Below, piece by piece: positions 8,768 to 16,732 of a stretch of 64,000 bases of DNA. The notes under the pieces were generated by a model. It had not been told where the DNA came from. It worked only from the letters and a program-made list of their open reading frames with translations, and ran no database searches. The DNA lies in contig CAYQMX010000007.1 of the NCBI GenBank assembly GCA_964418745.1, positions 191,071-255,070 of the forward strand. Reading direction: 5' to 3'. The position numbers and the translations under genes were made by a program. Position 1 is the stretch's first letter. Each line of letters opens with the position of its first letter. The DNA comes from Scleromatobacter sp964418745 (GTDB lineage: Bacteria; Pseudomonadota; Gammaproteobacteria; Burkholderiales; Burkholderiaceae_C).

Positions 8768-9921
8768 CGTTGTTCGACATCGACCTGGCGCAGTGGCGCG
8801 AGCGCGGCGGCGAGTGGACCGCGCGCGAGATCGCGCAGCAGCCGGAGGTCTGGCGCCGCACCGGGGAGCTGCTCGCCGGCGCCGCCGCGCAGGCGATCGC
8901 GGACGCGCTGCGCCCGCTGCTGGCACGGCGCGACCTGCGCATCATCCTCACCGGCGCCGGCACGTCGGCCTTCATCGGCGAATGCCTGGCCCCGACGCTG
9001 GCGTACGCGCTGCAGCGGCGCGTCGAGGCCATCCCCACCACCGACCTGGTGGCGGGCCCGCGCCACGGATTCCAGCGCGACGTGCCCACGCTGCTGGTGT
9101 CGTTCGCGCGCTCGGGCAGCAGCCCCGAGAGCGTGGCGGCGGTGGCGCTCGCCGACCGGTTCGTCGACGACTGCACGCACCTCGTGCTCACCTGCAACCC
9201 GGCCGGCGAACTGTGCCGGCGCGCACAGGCGCACCCGCGCGGCCTGGTGCTGGTGCTGCCCGAGGCGACGCACGACCACGGCTTCGCGATGACCTCCAGC
9301 TTCACCTCGCTGCTGCTGGCGGCCGCCGGGCTGTTCGGCGTCGTCGACGCCGCGCCGGAGGCGCTCGAGCGCCTGGGCGTGGCCGCGCGGGACGTGCTCG
9401 GGCGCGGGCTGCCGCTGGCGCGGGCGCTGGTGGCGCAGGACTTCGAGCGGGTGATCTACCTGGGCAGCAACGAGCTGCAGGGCCTCGCGCGCGAGGCGGC
9501 GCTCAAGCTGCTCGAGCTCACCGACGGGGCCGTCGTGGCCAGCTTCGACTCGCCCCTGGGCTTCCGCCACGGGCCGAAGACGGCCGTCAACCCGCGCACG
9601 CTGGTCGTGCTGTTCGTGGCCAACGATGCGCACGCGCGCCGCTACGACCTGGACCTGCTGCGCGAGCTGCGTGCCGACGGCCGCGCGGCCCGCGTGCTGG
9701 CGATCGCGTCGCAGCCCGACGGCCTGGCCGACGACGACCTGGTGGTGGCCTCGATGGCGCAGGCCGCCGACCTGGCCTGCGCGCTGCCCTATGCGGCGTT
9801 CTTCCAGCTGTTCGCGTTGCTGGAGTCGATGGCCCACGGCCTGACGCCGGACAATCCCAGCGTCTCGGGCACCGTGACGCGCGTCGTCCACGGCGTCACC
9901 ATCCACCCTTGCACCGACTGA
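8764..9921 (+). CDS. agaS: Galactosamine-6-phosphate deaminase/isomerase AgaS
   Basis: 385 residues with two SIS domains. AgaS converts galactosamine-6-phosphate to tagatose-6-phosphate plus ammonia in the cytoplasm. The first SIS domain carries ILTGAGTSAFIGE and SFARSGSSPESVAAV, the second YLGSNELQGLAREAALKLLE, and the C-terminal part has SFDSPLGFRHGPKTAVN, the AgaS-type sugar-phosphate signature. Starts at the ATG overlapping the kbaZ stop (ATGA), 12 bases before the kinase gene. Its presence beside agaR and kbaZ fixes the pathway as galactosamine rather than glucosamine catabolism. Confidence 0.93.
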   Translation: MTLFDIDLAQWRERGGEWTAREIAQQPEVWRRTGELLAGAAAQAIADALRPLLARRDLRIILTGAGTSAFIGECLAPTLAYALQRRVEAIPTTDLVAGPRHGFQRDVPTLLVSFARSGSSPESVAAVALADRFVDDCTHLVLTCNPAGELCRRAQAHPRGLVLVLPEATHDHGFAMTSSFTSLLLAAAGLFGVVDAAPEALERLGVAARDVLGRGLPLARALVAQDFERVIYLGSNELQGLAREAALKLLELTDGAVVASFDSPLGFRHGPKTAVNPRTLVVLFVANDAHARRYDLDLLRELRADGRAARVLAIASQPDGLADDDLVVASMAQAADLACALPYAAFFQLFALLESMAHGLTPDNPSVSGTVTRVVHGVTIHPCTD

Positions 9922-9933
9922 GGCAGGCACACC

Positions 9934-10902
9934 ATGTTCATCGGGATCGACGGCGGCGGCACCAAGACGGACTTCGTCGTGGTCGATCGCGGCGGGCGCG
10001 TGCGGGCCCGCCACCAGGAAGGCAGCCTCTACTACCTGGAGATCGGCCTGGAGGCCGCGCAGCAGACCCTCGAGCGCGGCGTCGCGGCCCTGCTGCGGGC
10101 GGCCGGGCTCGCGCTGGCCGACGTCGACTACGCGTTCGTGGGCCTGCCGGCCCACGGCGAGGACAGCGCGCTCGCGCCGCGGCTCGACGCGCTGCCGGCG
10201 GCGGCGCTGGCGACGGGTCGCTACCGCTGCGGCAACGACATGCTGTGCAGCTGGGCCGGATCGCTCGCTGGCGGCGACGGCATCAGCGTGATCGCGGGCA
10301 CCGGCTCGATGGCCTACGGCGAGGCCGGCGGCCGCGCCGCGCGCACCGGCGGCTGGGGCGAACTGTTCAGCGACGAGGGCTCGGCCTACTGGATCGCCCG
10401 CCAGGGCCTGGCGCTGTTCTCGCGCATGAGCGACGGGCGCAGCCCGCGCGGGCCGCTGTACGACGTGATTCGGTCCAGCCTCGGCCTGGCCAGCGACCTC
10501 GATCTGTGCGCGCATGTCTACGGCAGCGGGCAGGGCGGGCGCACCGACGTCGCGCGCTTCGCCCTGAAGGTGCACGAGGCCGCGCAGCGGGGCGATGCCC
10601 AGGCCGTGGCGATCTACACGGCCGCCGCCGGGGAACTCGCGGAGATCGTCGTCGCCACCCACCGCGCGCTGCAGGTGCCGCCGGCGCAGGCGCTGGACGT
10701 GTCCTATTCCGGCGGCGTCTTCAACAGCCGCACCCTGGTGCTGGAGCCGTTCGCGCAGGCCCTGGCGCGCTCGGGCCTGGCCTTGCGGCTGACGACGCCG
10801 CGCCATTCGCCGGTGGTCGGCGCCGCGCTGTTCGCGGCGCGCTGCCACGGCTCGCCGCTGGACGCCGAGGCGTTGGCGGTGCTGGCCGGCGCGGCGGCAT
10901 GA
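9934..10902 (+). CDS. BadF/BcrA-type amino-sugar kinase (GalN/GalNAc kinase candidate)
   Basis: 322 residues of the BadF/BadG/BcrA/BcrD ATPase family, which includes eukaryotic-type N-acetylglucosamine kinases. The phosphate loop FIGIDGGGTKTDFVV opens the protein; VIAGTGSMAYGE and GGWGELFSDEGSAYWIAR follow, and YSGGVFNS marks the C-terminal ATP-binding part. It would phosphorylate the imported amino sugar at C6, needed because import here is not by a PTS. Position between agaS and the amidohydrolase supports galactosamine or N-acetylgalactosamine as substrate. The downstream gene starts inside its stop codon (ATGATG). A glucosamine substrate cannot be excluded from sequence. Confidence 0.85.
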   Translation: MFIGIDGGGTKTDFVVVDRGGRVRARHQEGSLYYLEIGLEAAQQTLERGVAALLRAAGLALADVDYAFVGLPAHGEDSALAPRLDALPAAALATGRYRCGNDMLCSWAGSLAGGDGISVIAGTGSMAYGEAGGRAARTGGWGELFSDEGSAYWIARQGLALFSRMSDGRSPRGPLYDVIRSSLGLASDLDLCAHVYGSGQGGRTDVARFALKVHEAAQRGDAQAVAIYTAAAGELAEIVVATHRALQVPPAQALDVSYSGGVFNSRTLVLEPFAQALARSGLALRLTTPRHSPVVGAALFAARCHGSPLDAEALAVLAGAAA

Positions 10903-12023
10903 TGCGGCGCCTGTTCGCAGCGCTGGGGCTGGGCGCGGCGCTGGCGGCGCGTGCGGCAATGCCCGTGCACTACACCCTGGCCGACTTCGAGCGCGTGCCC
11001 AAGATCGACGTGCACACGCACCTGCACGGCGAGCTGCCGGTGTTCCTCGCACGGGCCCGTGCCGACAACGTGCGCCTGTTGACCATCAACGTCGACTACG
11101 CCGACTTCCCGCCCATCGACGAGCAGCAGCGCACCGCCATCGCGCTGGTGCGCGCGCAGCCCGACCTGGTCGCCTTCGCGGCCACGTTCCCGGTGACCGG
11201 CTTCGACGCGCCGGGCTGGGCCGACGCCACGCTGCGCCGCCTCGACGAGGCGCTGGCCAGCGGCGCGGTCGCGGTCAAGGTCTGGAAGAACATCGGCATG
11301 GAGTTGCGCGATGCGACGGGCCGCGCCGTGATGGTGGACGACCCGCGCCTGGCCCCCGTCTTCGACAGCCTGGAGCGGCGCGGCGTCGTGCTGATGGGCC
11401 ACCTGGCCGAGCCCCTGAACTGCTGGCTGCCGCCCGAGCGGATGACGGTGCGCGCCGACCGCACCTACTTCGCCGAGCACCCGCAGTACTACATGGCGAT
11501 CCATCCCGGGTGGCCCTCGCACGACGCCCAGATCGCCGCGCGCGACCACCTGCTCGCGCTGCATCCGAAGCTGCCCTTCGTCGGCCTGCACCTGGCGTCG
11601 CTGGAGTGGGACGTGGGCCGCATCGCGGCATTCCTCGACCGCTTCCCGCAGGCCACCGTCGACGTCGCGGCGCGCATGGTGCACCTGCAGCAGCAGGCCA
11701 TTCGCCATCGCGACAAGGTGCGCCGCTTCCTGATCCGCTACCAGGATCGCGTCCTCTACGGCACCGACATCGCGCGCTTGCACGACGCCTCCGACGCCGA
11801 CTTCGCCGCCGAGGCCGACCAGGCCTGGCGCGAGGACTGGCGCTTCCTCAACACCGCCGACACGATGCATTCCGACGACCTGCCGGCGCCGTTCCGCGGC
11901 CTCGCGCTGCCGCGGGCGGTCGTCGACAAGCTCTACCGCACCAACGCGCTGCGCGTGTTCCCGACCGCCTGGCGCGCGCCCGCTACGATCGCCCCAGAAC
12001 GCCTTCCGGAGTCCCGCCGATGA
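10899..12023 (+). CDS. Exported amidohydrolase, family 2
   Basis: 374 residues. After a short signal-like stretch (MMRRLFAALGLGAALAARA) comes a TIM-barrel amidohydrolase-2 domain: the metal motif KIDVHTHLHGELP, AVKVWKNIGMELRD, the second His region VLMGHLAEPLNCW, PFVGLHLASLEWD, and the Asp region VLYGTDIARL. Such enzymes hydrolyse or decarboxylate small molecules; the substrate is unknown. It is embedded in the Aga operon by four-base overlaps on both sides, so it is expressed with it, but an exported location sets it apart from the cytoplasmic enzymes around it. It is not a NagA/AgaA-type deacetylase. Two adjacent ATG codons (10899 and 10902) are possible starts. Confidence 0.85.
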   Translation: MMRRLFAALGLGAALAARAAMPVHYTLADFERVPKIDVHTHLHGELPVFLARARADNVRLLTINVDYADFPPIDEQQRTAIALVRAQPDLVAFAATFPVTGFDAPGWADATLRRLDEALASGAVAVKVWKNIGMELRDATGRAVMVDDPRLAPVFDSLERRGVVLMGHLAEPLNCWLPPERMTVRADRTYFAEHPQYYMAIHPGWPSHDAQIAARDHLLALHPKLPFVGLHLASLEWDVGRIAAFLDRFPQATVDVAARMVHLQQQAIRHRDKVRRFLIRYQDRVLYGTDIARLHDASDADFAAEADQAWREDWRFLNTADTMHSDDLPAPFRGLALPRAVVDKLYRTNALRVFPTAWRAPATIAPERLPESRR

Positions 12024-12901
12024 ACGACACCCACACCCGCATCGCCGCCTCGCACCTGCAGTCCTTCTTCGGCAGCACGCCGCCGGCGCGGCCGGCCACC
12101 ACCGACAACGGGCTGCTGATGGAGCAGCGCCGACGCCAGATCTGCGAGCTGATCGAGGAGCAGGGCCGTGTCACCACCGAGGAGCTGTCGGCGCGCTTCC
12201 GAACCTCGCTGGTGACGATTCGCGGCGACCTCAACGCGCTGGCCGAGACGGGCCGCATCGTGCGCACGCACGGCGGCGCGCTGGCCCATCGGGACGGCGA
12301 GGAGCTGCCGATCGGCGTCAAGGAGAACCTGCACCAGGGCGAGAAGATGCGCATCGCCGCGGTGGCCGCGGCCATGATCCAGGACGGCGAGACCATCCTG
12401 CTCGACTCCGGCTCCACCACTGGCGAGATCGCCAAGCAGATCCGCCAGCTCAAGCTGGGCGGCATCAACGTGATCACCAACGCGCTCAACATCGCCGTCA
12501 CGCTGGCCAACGCGCCCCACGTGCGCCTGGTGATGCTGGGCGGCGTCCTGCGGCCCAACTCCTATTCGCTGTCGGGGCCGCAGGCGGAGCTCGCGCTGGC
12601 GGGGCTGCAGGCCGACCGGCTGTTCCTGGGCGTCGACAGCCTGGACCCCGAGGTCGGGCTGATGACGCCGCACGTGCTGGAGGCGCAGCTGAACGCGCAG
12701 ATGATCCGCTCCGCGCGCCGCGTGATCGCCGTGGCCGACTCCTCGAAGCTGCTGCGCCGCAACCTGTCGGTCATCGCCAAGGTGGAGCAGATCCACACGC
12801 TGGTCACCGACGAGGGCGCCAACGCGGAGATCGTGGGCGCGCTGCGCAGCCGCGGCGTCGAGGTGGTGATCGTCTCGCCGCGCGGCATCGAAGCACGCTG
12901 A
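12020..12901 (+). CDS. agaR: DeoR-family repressor AgaR
   Basis: 293 residues. An N-terminal extension of about 35 residues precedes the DeoR winged helix (RRRQICELIEEQGRVTTEEL, then FRTSLVTIRGDLNALAETG) and the DeoR sensor domain with ILLDSGSTTGEIAKQIR, LMLGGVLRPNSYSLSGP and FLGVDSLDPEVGLMTPH. AgaR represses galactosamine genes and is released by a phosphorylated sugar intermediate. The start overlaps the amidohydrolase stop (ATGA). Two AgaR-like operators occur before the TonB receptor at the head of the cluster, so it probably controls the whole run from 3694 and itself. Confidence 0.9.
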   Translation: MNDTHTRIAASHLQSFFGSTPPARPATTDNGLLMEQRRRQICELIEEQGRVTTEELSARFRTSLVTIRGDLNALAETGRIVRTHGGALAHRDGEELPIGVKENLHQGEKMRIAAVAAAMIQDGETILLDSGSTTGEIAKQIRQLKLGGINVITNALNIAVTLANAPHVRLVMLGGVLRPNSYSLSGPQAELALAGLQADRLFLGVDSLDPEVGLMTPHVLEAQLNAQMIRSARRVIAVADSSKLLRRNLSVIAKVEQIHTLVTDEGANAEIVGALRSRGVEVVIVSPRGIEAR

Positions 12902-12908
12902 GGCGGCC

Positions 12909-14972
12909 ATGAGCACGCGCTACCGGATCGCCCGCCGCACCTTCCTGCAATGGCTGCCCGGCGCCGCGCTGGCCGGCCCGGCGGCGCTGGCCGCGGCGCC
13001 GGCCGCGGTCGCGCCGCGCCTGGCGGACGCCGCGATCGCGATCGATGTCGACCCCCGCCTGCACATGCGCATCAGCCGCGCAGGGACGGCGCTGACGGAC
13101 TTCGCCGCCAGCGAATTCGTGCAGCTCGCCGACGGGCGCGCGATCCGCGACTTCCGCGCCACCTCGGCGGAGCACGCGGCGGTCGACGACCCGCAGGGCC
13201 GCGGCCGCCAGCTCGTCGTGAAGGGCGTCTCGGCCGAGGGCCTGGAAAAGACGGTGTCGGTGACGCTGTTCGACGCCTGTCCCGGCTTCGCGATCGTCGA
13301 GGTCACGTACCGCAACGCCGGCACGCGCGCGCTGGCGATCAAGGGCTGGACGAACGTCGCCCATCGCCTGAAGCCGCGCACGCCGGCGCACGACGGGTTC
13401 TTCACCTATGCGGGCTCCACCCACGAGGACCGGCGCGACTGGGTGCAGCCGGTCAAGGCGGGCTTCGCCCAGGACAACTTCATGGGCATGAGCGCGTCGG
13501 ACTACGGCGGCGGCACGCCCATCGTCGACGTCTGGCGGCGCGACGCCGGGCTCGCGGTGGGCCATGTCGAGACGCTGCCGCACCTGGTGTCGCTGCCCGT
13601 GCGCGCGGCCGCCGGCGGCGGCGTGGACCTGGCGCTGGTGCGTGCCCACGAGGACAGGCTCGAGCCGGGCCAGTCGCTGGCCACGCTCGCCACCTTCGTC
13701 GCCGTCCATCGTGGCGACCACTTCGCGACGCTCGACACCTACCGCCGCTTCATGGCCGTGCGCGGCATCGCCGCGCCGCAGCCACCGGCCGAGTCGTACG
13801 AGCCGATCTGGTGCGCCTGGGGCTACGAGCGCGAGTTCTCGCTCGAGCGGGTGCGCGCCACGCTGCCCAAGGTGCGCGAGCTGGGCCTGGACTGGGCCGT
13901 GCTCGACGACGGTTGGCAGACGCTGACCGGCGACTGGTACGTGGACACCGGCAAGTTCCCGCGCGGGGAGGCCGACATGAAGGCGCTGGTCGCCGACATC
14001 AAGTCGCACGGCCTGAAGCCGCGCCTGTGGCTGGCCCCGCTGGCGGTCGCGCCGGGCAGCGACCAGTTGCACGACCACGCCGACATGCTGCTGCTGGACA
14101 AGGACGGCGCGGTGCAGAACGTCAGCTGGTGGAACAGCTTCTACCTGTGCCCGGCCTACGGGCCGACGCTGGACCGGACGCGCGAGGTCGTGCGCACCAT
14201 CCTGGCCGACTGGGGCTTCGAGGGACTGAAGATCGACGGCCAGCATCTCAACGGCGTCGCGCCCTGCTACAACCCGAAGCATCGCCATGCCCGGCCCGAG
14301 GAATCGGTCGAGCACGTGCGCGACCTGCACCGCGTGATCTACGAGACGGCGCTGGCCGTGAACCCGCACGCCGTGGTCGAGGCCTGTCCCTGCGGCACGG
14401 CCTACGCGTTCCACAACATGCCGTTCATGAACCAGACGCCGGCCTCCGACCCCGAGTCCTCGTGGCAGGTGCGGCACAAGGGCAAGACCCTGAAGGCGCT
14501 GATGGGCCGCTCGTGGGCCTACGCGGGCGACCACGTGGAGCTGAGCGACCACGGCGACGACTTCGCCTCCACCGTGGGCGTGGGCGGCATCGTCTCGACC
14601 AAGTTCACCTGGCCGGTGGACCCGAAGCCCAAGGACTCGTTCCTGCTGACGCCGGAACGCGAGGCCGCGTGGCGGCGGTGGATCGCCGTCTACCGCACGC
14701 AGCGGCTGGCCGAGGGCCGCTACCTGGGCGAGCTGTACGACATCGGCTTCGACAAGCCCGAGACCCATGTGGTCGAGAAGGACGGCCGCCTGTACTTCGC
14801 CTTCTACGCCGAGCACTGGGACGGGCCGGTCACGTTCCGCGGCCTCGCCCCGGGCATGTATGCGTTGCGCGACTACGTGCACGACCGGCCGCTGGGCACC
14901 GTCAGCGCCGCGTCGCCCGTGCGCACGCTCGCGTTCGCCGGCCACCTGCTGCTGGAAGCCCGGCCGACCTGA
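12909..14972 (+). CDS. GH36-type alpha-galactosidase / alpha-N-acetylgalactosaminidase, Tat-exported
   Basis: 687 residues. RIARRTFLQWLPGAALAGPA at the start is a twin-arginine signal, so the folded enzyme reaches the periplasm. An N-terminal beta-domain is followed by the barrel with IWCAWGYEREF, DWAVLDDGWQTLTGDW, LKPRLWLAP, the nucleophile region LKIDGQ (Asp443) and an acid/base candidate Asp514 in PASDPESS. This order is that of clan GH-D, family 36. GH36 contains both alpha-galactosidases and alpha-N-acetylgalactosaminidases; the surrounding galactosamine genes favour action on alpha-linked Gal or GalNAc ends. It starts seven bases after agaR and is probably cotranscribed. Confidence 0.85.
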   Translation: MSTRYRIARRTFLQWLPGAALAGPAALAAAPAAVAPRLADAAIAIDVDPRLHMRISRAGTALTDFAASEFVQLADGRAIRDFRATSAEHAAVDDPQGRGRQLVVKGVSAEGLEKTVSVTLFDACPGFAIVEVTYRNAGTRALAIKGWTNVAHRLKPRTPAHDGFFTYAGSTHEDRRDWVQPVKAGFAQDNFMGMSASDYGGGTPIVDVWRRDAGLAVGHVETLPHLVSLPVRAAAGGGVDLALVRAHEDRLEPGQSLATLATFVAVHRGDHFATLDTYRRFMAVRGIAAPQPPAESYEPIWCAWGYEREFSLERVRATLPKVRELGLDWAVLDDGWQTLTGDWYVDTGKFPRGEADMKALVADIKSHGLKPRLWLAPLAVAPGSDQLHDHADMLLLDKDGAVQNVSWWNSFYLCPAYGPTLDRTREVVRTILADWGFEGLKIDGQHLNGVAPCYNPKHRHARPEESVEHVRDLHRVIYETALAVNPHAVVEACPCGTAYAFHNMPFMNQTPASDPESSWQVRHKGKTLKALMGRSWAYAGDHVELSDHGDDFASTVGVGGIVSTKFTWPVDPKPKDSFLLTPEREAAWRRWIAVYRTQRLAEGRYLGELYDIGFDKPETHVVEKDGRLYFAFYAEHWDGPVTFRGLAPGMYALRDYVHDRPLGTVSAASPVRTLAFAGHLLLEARPT

Positions 14973-14998
14973 GCCCGGCGCGTCGCGGAGGCTCGCTG

Positions 14999-15667
14999 AT
15001 GAAGGTGCTGCTGGCCAAGGCATGCGGGACGCGGCGCCACGCGCTCGCCGCCGGACTGCGCCGCGCCGGCCTCGTCGTGGAAGAGGCGGTCGACGCCGGC
15101 ACCGCCGGCTGGGCCGCGCGCCACCTCGACCCGGACGTGATCGTGATCGACGCGCAGTCGCCCGCCTTCGACGGCCTGGGCCTGCTGCGCGACCTGCGCG
15201 CTGACGGGCTCGCCACGCCGGTGCTGGTGCTGGCGCCGACCGCCGACGTCGAGGCGCGGCTGCAGGCGTTCGATTGCGGGGCCGACGACTGCCTGGCCGA
15301 GCCGGCGGACCTGCGCGAACTCGCGGCACGCGCCCGTGCGCTCGCCTCGCGCCTGCGCGGGCCCCCGTGCGCGGGGGCGACGCTGGGCGACCTGCACCTC
15401 GACCCTGCGCGTGCGCAGGTGTGCCGCGACGGCCGCCCGGTGCCGATGCGCCGGCGCGAGCGGCTGCTGCTGGAGTTGCTGTTCGAGCAGCATGGCCGCG
15501 TCGTCAGCCGCGCCAAGATCGAGGCCAAGCTCTATGCCGAGCGCACGGACCTGCAAAGCAATTCCGTCGAGGCCGCCGTCTCGCAGCTGCGGCGCTGGAT
15601 CGATCCGCCGCAGGGGCCGTCGCGCATCACGACGCTGAGGGGGGAGGGGTATCGGCTGGACCGCTGA
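14999..15667 (+). CDS. OmpR-type response regulator with degenerate receiver
   Basis: 222 residues: receiver (1-115) plus winged-helix DNA-binding domain (about 125-222; RRRERLLLELLFEQHGRVVS, ITTLRGEGYRLDR). The receiver keeps the phospho-acceptor position (Asp51 in VIVIDAQ) but the usual acidic pair near residues 7-9 reads AKAC, and the conserved Lys is Glu101 (DCLAEPAD). It therefore may not be switched by classical phosphorylation. No histidine kinase is adjacent. It follows the GH36 gene by 26 bases (GGAG at 14987-14990) and is probably part of the same transcript. Targets are unknown; the GH114 gene downstream is an obvious candidate. Confidence 0.85.
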   Translation: MKVLLAKACGTRRHALAAGLRRAGLVVEEAVDAGTAGWAARHLDPDVIVIDAQSPAFDGLGLLRDLRADGLATPVLVLAPTADVEARLQAFDCGADDCLAEPADLRELAARARALASRLRGPPCAGATLGDLHLDPARAQVCRDGRPVPMRRRERLLLELLFEQHGRVVSRAKIEAKLYAERTDLQSNSVEAAVSQLRRWIDPPQGPSRITTLRGEGYRLDR

Positions 15668-15798
15668 GTCACATTGGAAACGAGGTGTGAACGGGTGCGG
15701 GTCGGGCACGAATGCATCAGGCTCGGGTCACCTGCAGCTTCCATCATCGGCGTGCTCTCCGAGCGTTCCATCCCAAGACCAACCCAGGAAACACACCC

Positions 15799-16716
15799 AT
15801 GACTTCCCGCCCTCTGTGCACGACCCTCGCCGCGGCCGTCGCCGCCACCCTGGCGCTCTCGGTCCACGCGGCCGACGTGCCCACCCGCCTGGCCCACACG
15901 TTGCGCGCGGTCAGCGCGCAGCAGTCCGCCGAGACCCGCGCGCTGGCGCCCGCGCAAGCCGGGGAGGCGGTCGCCGCCGTCGCCGCCGTCGCGCCCTGGA
16001 CGCCGCACGTCAGCGACACCTGGCAATGGCAGCTGAGCGGCACGATAGACACCAGCTACAACGTCAATGTCTACGACATCGACCTGTTCGATGCACCGGA
16101 CGCCGTCATCGCGACGCTGCACGCGCAGGGGCGCCACGTGGTCTGCTATTTCTCGGCGGGCAGCGGCGAGAACTGGCGGCCCGACTACGCGAGCTTCAAG
16201 GCCGCCGACCTCGGCAACGCGCTCGACGGCTGGGCCGGCGAGAAGTGGCTGGACACCCGCTCGACCAACGTGCGCGCCGTCATGGCGGCGCGGCTGGACA
16301 AGGCCAGGACGCGCGGCTGCGACGGCGTCGAGCCCGACAACGTCGACGGCTACACCAACAAGCCCGGCTTCCCGCTGACCGCCGCCACGCAGCTGGACTA
16401 CAACCGCTTCCTCGCCACGGCGGCGCATGCGCGCGGCCTGCGCGTGGCGCTGAAGAACGACGTCGACCAGGTGGGCGCGCTCGCCGCGAGCTTCGACTTC
16501 GCGGTCAACGAGCAGTGCAACGAGTACAGCGAGTGCGACGCCTACACCGCCTTCACCGGCGCCAACAAGCCGGTGTTCAATGCCGAGTACAAGTCGAAGT
16601 GGCACACCAGCGCCAGTGCGCGCGCGACCATGTGCACCAAGGCGCGCGCGCAGAACCTGCGCACGCTGGTCCTGCCGCTGGCGCTCGACGACTCGTTCCG
16701 CTACAGCTGCGACTGA
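15799..16716 (+). CDS. GH114 endo-alpha-1,4-polygalactosaminidase, exported
   Basis: 305 residues. Signal peptide 1-24 (ending SVHA), a low-complexity linker rich in Ala to about residue 66, then the GH114 TIM barrel: WQWQLSGTID, VYDIDLFDA, VVCYFSAGSGENWRPD, GCDGVEPDNVDGY (Glu178, Asp180, Asp183) and NKPVFNAEY. GH114 enzymes cut alpha-1,4-linked polygalactosamine and the galactosamine parts of fungal galactosaminogalactan; PelA has a related domain. The start at 15799 has AGGAA eight bases upstream; an open frame further upstream lacks a signal. It converges on a TonB receptor gene with a 16-base gap in which a GC-rich hairpin (16717-16742) could end both transcripts. Confidence 0.9.
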   Translation: MTSRPLCTTLAAAVAATLALSVHAADVPTRLAHTLRAVSAQQSAETRALAPAQAGEAVAAVAAVAPWTPHVSDTWQWQLSGTIDTSYNVNVYDIDLFDAPDAVIATLHAQGRHVVCYFSAGSGENWRPDYASFKAADLGNALDGWAGEKWLDTRSTNVRAVMAARLDKARTRGCDGVEPDNVDGYTNKPGFPLTAATQLDYNRFLATAAHARGLRVALKNDVDQVGALAASFDFAVNEQCNEYSECDAYTAFTGANKPVFNAEYKSKWHTSASARATMCTKARAQNLRTLVLPLALDDSFRYSCD

Positions 16717-16732
16717 GCCCGCGACCCGCCCG

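Noticed and set aside
10899..12023. AgaA-type GalNAc-6-phosphate deacetylase
   Set aside because: The protein is an amidohydrolase-2 family member with a signal-like N-terminus, not the NagA/AgaA fold class with its motifs.
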